Below are positions 57,947-64,000 of a DNA stretch of 64,000 nt, piece after piece; the first letter of the stretch is position 1, and each line of letters starts with the position of its first letter. The position numbers were made by a program, and so were the translations under genes. This stretch comes from Azospirillum sp. (GTDB lineage: Bacteria; Pseudomonadota; Alphaproteobacteria; Azospirillales; Azospirillaceae): the NCBI GenBank assembly GCA_027486405.1, contig JAIXPD010000043.1, positions 1 to 64,000 of the forward strand. The letters run 5' to 3'. The notes below the pieces were generated by a model, which saw only the letters and a program-made list of their open reading frames with translations, made no database searches and was not told the DNA's origin.

Positions 57947-58040
57947 GAAAAAAGCCTCCGCTGTTCGGGGAAGAGGGTTTGTTTTTGTCGCATCCCCTCT
58001 TCTGCGGAGGGGCCGGTTGGTCACGGCGAGGCCATACGGA

Positions 58041-58823
58041 TTAGAGCACGGAGAGATGGGTGTTGAGCAAGTCGGTGATGAGCATCGTACCGGGGCTGTG
58101 GGTGATGGCGATGGGCGGGCGGGCGGTGCGGATCGCGACCTGCGGCGTCACCCCGCAGGCCCAGAACACCGGGACCTCGCCCGGCTCCACCGGCACCGCC
58201 TCGCCATGCTCCGGCTTGGTGATGTCGCGGATGCCGATGGCCGCCGGATCGCCGAAATGCACCGGCGCGCCGTGGACCGAGGGAAAGCGCGAGGTGATCT
58301 GGATCGCCCGGATGGCGTCGCGCGGCGACATCGGCCGCATCGACACCACCATCTTGCCAGAGAAACGCCCGGCCGGAACGCAATCGATGTTGGTTTCGAA
58401 CATCGGCACATTCCGGTTCATGGCGATGTGGCGCACCGGCACGCCATCGGCCAACAGCGCTTCTTCAAAGGAGAAGGAGCAGCCGATCAGGAAGCTGACG
58501 AAATCCCCCTGCCACAGATCGCGGATGTCGGTCGGCTCCTCCGTCAGCACGCCGTCGCGGTAGACACGGTAGCGCGGCACGTCGGTGCGGATGTCGATGT
58601 CGGTCCCCAGCGTCGGCAAGGCCGGATCGCCCACCTCCGACACCGCCAGCAGCGGGCAGGGCTTCGGGTTGGCCTGGCAGAAGCGCAGGAAATCCCCCGC
58701 CCACTCGGCGGGCAGAATGGCGAGATTCGCCTGAACATGCCCACGCGCCAGCCCGGCGGTTTGCCCGGCGTAGGCACCCGAACGGATGCGGAGGCGTTCA
58801 GCGGCGGCGGAGAGTGCGGTCAT
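58041..58823 (-). CDS. DUF1445-family putative hydro-lyase / D-glutamate cyclase-like
   Basis: This 260-residue protein belongs to the YcsI/DUF1445 family: [27 protein letters not shown], a [15 protein letters not shown] segment, [14 protein letters not shown] and [15 protein letters not shown]. Mammalian relatives (D-glutamate cyclase) interconvert D-glutamate and 5-oxo-D-proline, and bacterial members commonly sit beside pxpABC as here. The cluster context therefore supports a role in feeding D-glutamate/5-oxoproline into PxpABC. It is followed 94 bases later by the solute-binding gene. Confidence 0.85.
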   Translation of the reverse strand: MTALSAAAERLRIRSGAYAGQTAGLARGHVQANLAILPAEWAGDFLRFCQANPKPCPLLAVSEVGDPALPTLGTDIDIRTDVPRYRVYRDGVLTEEPTDIRDLWQGDFVSFLIGCSFSFEEALLADGVPVRHIAMNRNVPMFETNIDCVPAGRFSGKMVVSMRPMSPRDAIRAIQITSRFPSVHGAPVHFGDPAAIGIRDITKPEHGEAVPVEPGEVPVFWACGVTPQVAIRTARPPIAITHSPGTMLITDLLNTHLSVL

Positions 58824-58856
58824 GGATGGAGTTCCGGGGTTGGGTGGTGTCTCAAA

Positions 58857-58966
58857 TCCCCTCTCCCCCCCGGGGAGAGGGTTAGGGTGAGGGGGTGGCT
58901 CCGCGCGGACCTTTCGGCTGCGCCGACCCCCCTCATCCCAACCTTCTCCCCAGGGGAGAGAAGGGG
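58857..58966. repeat. Inverted pair of about 40-bp palindromic repeats (REP/BIME-like)
   Basis: The left element (58858-58897) reads CCCCTCTCC, then a short hairpin, then GGGTTAGGGTGAGGGGG. The right element (58928-58966) is its near-complete reverse complement, ending in GGGGAGAGAAGGGG. Each half has its own internal hairpin and the halves can pair with each other around a 30-base centre. This is the layout of dispersed intergenic REP/BIME elements. It lies between livF and the hydro-lyase gene and may stabilise or terminate transcripts. Confidence 0.75.
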
Positions 58967-58991
58967 TGAAAAACGCGATGGCGCGACGCCC

Positions 58992-59696
58992 TCACATGCC
59001 CAGATAGGCTTGGCGGACCTCGTCGTTGCCGAGCAGATCGGCCCCGCTGCCCTCCATCACCACGCGGCCGGTCTGGATGACATAGCCACGGTCGGCGATT
59101 TCGAGCGCGCGGTGGATGTTCTGCTCGACCAGCAGGATGGAGATGCCGCGCTGCCGGATCTGCTGGATCGTTTCGAAAATGCGCGTCACCAGCTTCGGCG
59201 CGACGCCCCAGGAGGGTTCATCGAGCATCAGCAGATCGGGTTGGCTCATCAGCCCCCGGCACATGGCGAGCATCTGCTGTTCGCCGCCCGACAGCGTGCC
59301 CGCCTGCTGCTTGCGCCGCTCGCCCAGCACCGTGAAGGTGTCGTAGGCGAATTGCATGGTTTCCTGGCGCTTGTGCGGGTCGTTGGTGGTGAAGCCGCCC
59401 AGCATCAGGTTTTGCTCGACCGTCAGGCGCGGGAACAGGCGGCGCCCCTCCGGGACCAGCACCAGCCCCCGTTTCACCCGGTCATGGGCGGGAACGCTGG
59501 ACAGGTTCTGACCCTTCAGCGTGATCGACCCACCATCGAGCGCGTTCAAACCGGCGATGGCGCGCAGCGTGGTGGATTTGCCGTTGCCGTTGCCGCCGAC
59601 GATGGCGACGATCTCGCCCTGCTTCAGCGTCAGGCTGACGTCGCGGATGGCGGGAACGCGGCGGTAGCTGGATTGGATGTTGCGGACCTCAAGCAT
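58992..59696 (-). CDS. livF: Branched-chain amino acid-type ABC transporter ATPase LivF
   Basis: This 234-residue ATPase has Walker A GGNGNGKSTTLR, signature LSGGEQQMLAMCRGLM and Walker B LLMLDEPSWGVAP, and the LivF-specific start MLEVRNIQSSYRRVPAI. It pairs with LivG to energise LivHM. In this cluster the system may import a 5-oxoproline-, glutamate- or amide-like ligand instead of branched-chain amino acids, a known flexibility of the family. It is separated from livG by four bases. Confidence 0.93.
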   Translation of the reverse strand: MLEVRNIQSSYRRVPAIRDVSLTLKQGEIVAIVGGNGNGKSTTLRAIAGLNALDGGSITLKGQNLSSVPAHDRVKRGLVLVPEGRRLFPRLTVEQNLMLGGFTTNDPHKRQETMQFAYDTFTVLGERRKQQAGTLSGGEQQMLAMCRGLMSQPDLLMLDEPSWGVAPKLVTRIFETIQQIRQRGISILLVEQNIHRALEIADRGYVIQTGRVVMEGSGADLLGNDEVRQAYLGM

Positions 59697-59700
59697 GGTC

Positions 59701-60420
59701 TCACTCCCCCAGATAGGCGGCGATCACGGCGGGATTCTCGGCGATCTCCGCCGGGGTTCCATCGGCGATCTTCGCCCCGTAATCCAGAACCAGCATGCGA
59801 TGGGCGATGGGCATGATGCCTTCCATCACATGCTCGACGATGATGCTGGCGATGCCGCGCTGGTGGATGCGCACCACCAGTTGCGAGGCTTCGCGGACCT
59901 CGGTCTGGTTCAGACCGGCCATCACCTCGTCCAGCAGGATCAGCTTGGGGTCGGTGGCCAGCGCGCGGGCGACCTCCAACCGCTTCTGCTCCGACACCGT
60001 CAGGCTCGACGCCGGGGTTTCGGCCCGGTGCGACAGCCCGACGAAGGCCAGCTCCTGTTCGGCGCGGTGGCGGGCGTCGGCCACACGCTTGTTGCGCAGC
60101 ATCGCACCGACCATCACGTTTTCCAGCGCCGTCATCGAATGGAAGATGCGGACGATCTGGAAGGTGCGGGCGATGCCCAGGGCCGCCGCCGCTTCCGGCG
60201 TGGAGCCGGTGATGTCGTGGCCTTCGAAGGCGATGCGCCCGGTGGTCGGGGTGTGGAACCCGGCCAGACAGTTGAACAGCGTCGTCTTGCCCGCCCCGTT
60301 GGGGCCGATCAGCCCGACGATTTCAGCGTGGTGGATGAGGAAACTGATGTCGCGGTTGGCGACCAGACCGTCGAACGCCTTGCCCAGGCCATCCACGGCC
60401 AAGAGAGGGGGAGTGTTCAT
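59701..60420 (-). CDS. livG: Branched-chain amino acid-type ABC transporter ATPase LivG
   Basis: This 239-residue ATPase has Walker A GPNGAGKTTLFN, signature LTVSEQKRLEVARALA (a variant with SE in place of GG) and Walker B LILLDEVMAGLNQ. It also has the LivG-typical IGLIGPNGAGKT and SIIVEHVMEGIM switch region. Its start codon overlaps the livM stop (TGATG at 60422-60418), so translation is coupled. Confidence 0.93.
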   Translation of the reverse strand: MNTPPLLAVDGLGKAFDGLVANRDISFLIHHAEIVGLIGPNGAGKTTLFNCLAGFHTPTTGRIAFEGHDITGSTPEAAAALGIARTFQIVRIFHSMTALENVMVGAMLRNKRVADARHRAEQELAFVGLSHRAETPASSLTVSEQKRLEVARALATDPKLILLDEVMAGLNQTEVREASQLVVRIHQRGIASIIVEHVMEGIMPIAHRMLVLDYGAKIADGTPAEIAENPAVIAAYLGE

Positions 60421-61418
60421 CAGCGCGTCTCCGACGTCTTGCCCGCGCCGGGCAGATGGCGGCGCAGGTCCTGCAACAGACCCATGACACCCGCCGGGCT
60501 GAACACGGCGACCAGGATGATCATCATCGCGTAGATGATCATGTCGGTCCCCGACCCGGTGCTGCCGAACAGGGTGCGGCTGTATTCCTCGATGGTGATG
60601 AGGATGACGGCCCCCAGGACCGGCCCCATCAGCGTGCCGACCCCGCCCAGGATGGCAACCAGCGCGATCTTGATCGACATGGCCCCGGCAAAGACCGAAC
60701 CCGGATCGATGAACATTTCCTTCTGGGCGTAGAAGCTGCCGCCCACCGCCGTCAGGAAGGCCGACACGCTCAGCGCGATCAGCTTGTAGCGGGTCAGGCT
60801 GACCCCCAGGGCGCGGGCCGCTTCCGGCTCGTCCTTGATGGCGCGGAAATAATAGCCGATGTGGCTGCGCTCGATGGCCCAGGCCACCAGGACCGTCACC
60901 ACCAGCAGGCCGAGGATGATGTAGTAGTAGGGCAGCTTGGACAGGAAGACCATGGCGGCCAGACCGCTGCGGTCGAGCGGCAGGGACAGGCCGACCGCGC
61001 CCTCCAGAAACTCGCTGTTCGTCACCAGGATTTGCACGATCTCGGCCACCGCGATGGTCGCCATCGCGAAGTAATGGCCCTTCAGGCGGAAGCAGGGCCA
61101 GCCCATCGCCAGCGAGAAGACCACCGCCAGCAGGCCACCGGCCAGCATGCCGATCCAGGGCGACAGCCCCAGCGACAGGGCCAGCATGGTCGAGGTGTAG
61201 GCCCCGATGCCGTAGAACACGGCGTGCCCCAGGGAGACCTGACCGGCGTAGCCGCCGACGATGTTCCAGGCCACGCCCAACTGCGCGCCCATCAGGATGA
61301 GGATGAAGAAGTTCAGCCGCGACGGATCGGTGATGCCCAGCGGCAGGAGAAGGGCGAAGGCGAGGAGAGCGACCGCTCCCAGGGCCTTGCGCGGATCAAG
61401 GACGGTTCGGTTCGACAT
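60420..61418 (-). CDS. livM: Branched-chain amino acid-type ABC transporter permease LivM
   Basis: This 332-residue permease has about ten membrane helices and the LivM block GGYAGQVSLGHAVFYGIGAYTS, RAIKDEPEAARALGVSLTRYKL and GGVGTLMGPVLGA. It forms the channel with LivH. ATG 61418 shares its A with the livH stop (TGATG), favouring it over the GTG one codon upstream. Confidence 0.93.
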   Translation of the reverse strand: MSNRTVLDPRKALGAVALLAFALLLPLGITDPSRLNFFILILMGAQLGVAWNIVGGYAGQVSLGHAVFYGIGAYTSTMLALSLGLSPWIGMLAGGLLAVVFSLAMGWPCFRLKGHYFAMATIAVAEIVQILVTNSEFLEGAVGLSLPLDRSGLAAMVFLSKLPYYYIILGLLVVTVLVAWAIERSHIGYYFRAIKDEPEAARALGVSLTRYKLIALSVSAFLTAVGGSFYAQKEMFIDPGSVFAGAMSIKIALVAILGGVGTLMGPVLGAVILITIEEYSRTLFGSTGSGTDMIIYAMMIILVAVFSPAGVMGLLQDLRRHLPGAGKTSETR

Positions 61419-62284
61419 CACGCTTTCCCCATCAGGCCCTTCGGGCGCACCAGCAGCACGATCAGCAGCAGCGACAGCACGATGGCGGTCTTGTATTCCG
61501 GGCCGATCAGGAAGCCGCCCAGCACCTCGATCAGGCCGACGATGATGCCGGCGAGAAAGGCCCCGGTGACGCTGCCGAACCCGCCCAGCACCACGACCAC
61601 GAAGGCGATCAGGATGAAGTTCGAGCCAACCTCGGGAAAGATCGGGAAGAAGGTGGCGATCAGGCCACCGGCCAGACCGGCGCAGGCCGCACCGATGCCC
61701 CAGGCCAGGGCGAACATCTTCTGGCCGTCGATGCCCATCAGGGTGGCGGCCTCACGGTCGATCGCCGTGGCCTCCAGCGCGGTTCCCAGACGGGTGCGGT
61801 GCAGGAAGAACCACAGGGCACCGGTCACGCCGACCGCGCCCAGCGCGGCCACCACCTGCGGCAGGCCGAATTGCACCGGCCCCAGGGCGATGTTGCCGCT
61901 GACCAGCGAGTGGGGGATCAGGCGGTGGTCGGGCTTCCAGAAGAACTGCGCCAGACCGCGCAGCAGGATCATCAGGCCGAAGGTGGCGAAGATCTGCGAG
62001 AGCATCGGCGCTTTCAGCACCCGGCGGATGACCGTCTGATAGACGATGACGCCGACGGCGAACAGCAGCAGCGCGGTGAAGGGCAGCGCAATCACCGGAT
62101 CGACGTGGAACAGGGCGAAGGCCCAGAAGCTGGCGTACATGCCCAGCATGAGAAATTCGCCATGGGCGAAATTGACGATGTCCATCACGCCGAAGATCAG
62201 CGTCAGGCCAACCGCGACCAGGGCGTAGATCAGCCCGATCAGCAGGCCCGAAACGAGCACTTGAAGAAGAATGTCGGCGGTCAT
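61418..62284 (-). CDS. livH: Branched-chain amino acid-type ABC transporter permease LivH
   Basis: This 288-residue permease has eight or more helices and the LivH hallmarks GLIYALVAVGLTLIFGVMDIVNFAHGEFLMLGMY, ATAIDREAATLMGID and GGFGSVTGAFLAGIIVGLIE. ATG 62284 has GGGGG 7 bases upstream; 43 further codons are open but without homology. It follows livK by 157 bases, a gap that would hold a processing or attenuation signal. Confidence 0.93.
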   Translation of the reverse strand: MTADILLQVLVSGLLIGLIYALVAVGLTLIFGVMDIVNFAHGEFLMLGMYASFWAFALFHVDPVIALPFTALLLFAVGVIVYQTVIRRVLKAPMLSQIFATFGLMILLRGLAQFFWKPDHRLIPHSLVSGNIALGPVQFGLPQVVAALGAVGVTGALWFFLHRTRLGTALEATAIDREAATLMGIDGQKMFALAWGIGAACAGLAGGLIATFFPIFPEVGSNFILIAFVVVVLGGFGSVTGAFLAGIIVGLIEVLGGFLIGPEYKTAIVLSLLLIVLLVRPKGLMGKA

Positions 62285-62440
62285 TGCCGCGCCCCCATGA
62301 AACAGGGTGGGCCGTAGGGCGTGCGCGCGTGCGTCCTGTCGCGGACCGTGCCCCCCTCTGCCCGGCGGGAAGAGAGAGGCGGTGCGTTTGGTCCGGCAGG
62401 GCCGCAGCCGCAACAGCCCCGATTGTGTGTCAGAAAACGA

Positions 62441-63766
62441 TCAGCGCTTGTCCCAGGCGGGCATCGGGAACACGATGGGCTTGGTCGCCACCTCCGTCGG
62501 CCACACGGTGACGTATTGGCCGCCCTGGACCTGGACGATGATGCCCTGGCCCAACTCGTTCTGGCCGTTGGCGTCGAACTTGATGCCCTTCCACGGCATG
62601 ATCAGGCCGCTGCCGGGGATGTTGGTCTCTTGCAGGGCCTTGCGGATGTCCTCGGGCTTGGTCGATCCGGCGCGGTTGAGCGCGTCGGCCAGCACGGCGA
62701 TGCCGGTGAAGGACCGGGCCGAATTGCCGTTGAAGTTCACGCCCGACCGCTCGCGCATCAGGTCGTTGACCTTCTTGATCAGCGGGTTGCGTTCGGCCTG
62801 GTCGAGCGCCCAGACCTCGCGGCTGATGATGTATTCGCCGTCCTTGCCCAGCGTCTTCAGGAATTCGCTGTCGTTGAACCCGGCGTCGTTGGCCAGCAGC
62901 ATGCTGGGCGAGAAGCCCAGCTCCTTGTAGGTCTTCATCGACAGGATGGCGTCGCCCAGATAGGAGCTTTGCATGATGACCGCCGGGTTGGCGGCCTTCA
63001 GGCGCTGCACCTCGGACGTCATCTGCGTGGTCTTGGCCGGGTAGATGATCTTTTCGGCGATCTTGAACTTGCGTTCGTCCGACAGCCGCACCTGAAGCTT
63101 CGTCGTCTCGTTGCCCCACAGGGTGTTCTCGTTGAACAGGCCCAGCGTGCGCAGCTCCTTGCCGGTCTTCTTCTCCATATCCTCAAGGAAGGTGAAGAAG
63201 TTGGTCACGAACAGATCGTCGTGCGGCGTGGTGCGGAAGAACCATTTGAAATTGCGCTGGGTCAGCGAAGCCGACGAGGATTCCGCGTTCAGGAAGGGAA
63301 CGCCGTAGCGTTCGGCCACCTGGCTGGCGGTGGCGGTGACGTTGGAGAAATAGGCACCGGTCAGCGCCACCACCTTTTCGCTGGTGATCAGGCGCTCGGC
63401 CTCGGTGGCCCCCACCTGCGGGTTGCCCTGGTGATCGCCGAAGATCAGCTTGATCTTGGCCCCTTTCAGACGGGGCAGACCGGCGGCGACCGTCAACCCC
63501 TCGGGGGCCGCGATCTCCTTGTTGACCATGGCGGCGGCCAGCTCGGCGGCGGCCTTCAGCTCCACCCCGGTGGAGGCGGCGGCCCCGGTCAACGGATAGA
63601 TGACGCCGATGCGGATCTCGTCCTCCGCCCGCGCGCCGGTGCTGCCGAAGGTCAAGCCGGTCAGCGCGGTGGTGGCCATCAGGGCCGCCGTCGCCACGAA
63701 CCGTGTGATCGCCTGCCGACGGGTGGTGGACCCATGCCCTTTGGCCTTCCCAACCATGAACCGCAT
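62441..63766 (-). CDS. Liv-type ABC transporter substrate-binding protein
   Basis: This 441-residue periplasmic receptor has a Tat-like signal (TTRRQAITRFVATAALMA, cleavage after ARA near residue 46) and a Peripla_BP_6 mature part: IRIGVIYPLTGAAASTGVE, FGDHQGNPQVGATEAERLI and SSSASLTQRNFKWFFRTTPHDDLF. It is longer than LivK and resembles the urea/amide- or sugar-acid-type group. It heads the Liv operon. ATG 63766 has GAGGAGA 7 bases upstream. The ligand is presumably a 5-oxoproline/glutamate-related compound, by context only. Confidence 0.9.
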   Translation of the reverse strand: MRFMVGKAKGHGSTTRRQAITRFVATAALMATTALTGLTFGSTGARAEDEIRIGVIYPLTGAAASTGVELKAAAELAAAMVNKEIAAPEGLTVAAGLPRLKGAKIKLIFGDHQGNPQVGATEAERLITSEKVVALTGAYFSNVTATASQVAERYGVPFLNAESSSASLTQRNFKWFFRTTPHDDLFVTNFFTFLEDMEKKTGKELRTLGLFNENTLWGNETTKLQVRLSDERKFKIAEKIIYPAKTTQMTSEVQRLKAANPAVIMQSSYLGDAILSMKTYKELGFSPSMLLANDAGFNDSEFLKTLGKDGEYIISREVWALDQAERNPLIKKVNDLMRERSGVNFNGNSARSFTGIAVLADALNRAGSTKPEDIRKALQETNIPGSGLIMPWKGIKFDANGQNELGQGIIVQVQGGQYVTVWPTEVATKPIVFPMPAWDKR

Positions 63767-63884
63767 CGTGAAATCTCCTCTGTTCTGTGCCGTCGTTGGC
63801 CGTCGCGTCAGCCTTGTCGGCTGAATTGATTGTGCGCTTGGGCTGATGATGACACGAACAGTACTGATGCCGTCCAATCGTTTA

Positions 63885-63907
63885 TTGTGATCCGAATTGA
63901 TCACCAA
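63885..63907. promoter_or_regulatory. Candidate dyad operator upstream of the Liv operon
   Basis: TTGTGATC-N6-GATCACCAA is a dyad with a perfect TGATC/GATCA core, 120 bases upstream of the receptor start in AT-rich DNA. Symmetry and length would suit a GntR-type regulator. On the minus strand TTGGTG (63907-63902) and TAAACG after 17 bases are a possible weak promoter overlapping it. Confidence 0.4.
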
Positions 63908-63913
63908 TTTTTA

Positions 63914-64000
63914 TCAATCTGTCGAAACGCCAGCCATCGCCCCATAGTCCGTTGCCACCTCGACCGCGAGCTGCGCGACGATGGCGGCCATATGATTGTC
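63914..64000 (-). CDS. C-terminal end of an unidentified protein (partial)
   Basis: On the minus strand the frame is open from the window edge to TGA 63916-63914, giving 28 codons (DNHMAAIVAQLAVEVATD and so on). Third codon positions are mostly G/C, as in real genes here. The fragment is too short to identify; its position upstream of the Liv/5-oxoproline operon would suit a regulator gene reading toward it. Confidence 0.4.
   Translation of the reverse strand, partial: DNHMAAIVAQLAVEVATDYGAMAGVSTD

Overview
The window is 64 kb of GC-rich, gene-dense chromosome or chromid DNA from an alphaproteobacterium, most likely an Azospirillum-type member of the Rhodospirillales. Reasons: a ChvE/SbpA-type sugar-binding protein with a GbpR-type LysR regulator, an Azospirillum-style oxidative L-arabinose/D-galactose pathway, two chemoreceptors, ETF genes beside 3-hydroxybutyryl-CoA dehydrogenase, and very high GC at third codon positions. 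I see no phage, insertion sequence, CRISPR array or rRNA operon. The attribution is inference from gene content.

Layout. 1-1.1 kb: end of etfA, then 3-hydroxybutyryl-CoA dehydrogenase and a strong terminator; a porin follows on the other strand. 2.7-7.4 kb: second half of the pentose/hexose oxidation pathway (semialdehyde dehydrogenase, FAH-fold AraD1 protein, SMP-30 lactonase) with divergent gbpR. 7.5-11.2 kb: a hybrid sensor kinase and an unknown exported protein. 11.2-22.3 kb: a minus-strand run of nine genes (glycerate 2-kinase, hydroxyacid dehydrogenase, full-length transketolase, TRAP transporter, L-threonate-dehydrogenase-like enzyme, SDR, two-subunit transketolase) with a divergent LysR gene; its substrate is unknown. 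23.3-33.4 kb: the sugar regulon proper, chvE-gguA-gguB, Gfo/Idh-type sugar 1-dehydrogenase, a chemoreceptor, an IlvD/Edd dehydratase and an EamA exporter, all on the minus strand. The enzymes at 2.7-6.3 kb and 24-33 kb together make a complete Weimberg-type route from aldose to 2-oxoglutarate.

33.8-43.2 kb: housekeeping genes (ETF-ubiquinone oxidoreductase, uracil-DNA glycosylase, lytic transglycosylase, moaB, a phosphotransferase, a TPR protein, a divergent arginase-fold protein). 43.2-50.2 kb: fatty-acid/acyl-CoA genes (fadH, thiolase, enoyl-CoA hydratase, TetR regulator) around a Cache chemoreceptor that has a good sigma-54 promoter. 50.2-54.5 kb: a small ORF coupled to a periplasmic phytochelatin-synthase-like protein, an SDR, tRNA-Asn and tRNA-Asp, an unknown gene, panD and a winged-helix regulator. 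54.5-63.8 kb: a minus-strand block for 5-oxoproline/D-glutamate use (pxpA, pxpC, pxpB, a solute-binding protein, a DUF1445 hydro-lyase) fed by a complete Liv-type ABC transporter.

The most promising candidates for something new are the TRAP/split-transketolase operon, the chemoreceptor embedded in the ChvE-Ggu sugar operon, and the 58-codon ORF coupled to the exported phytochelatin-synthase-like enzyme.
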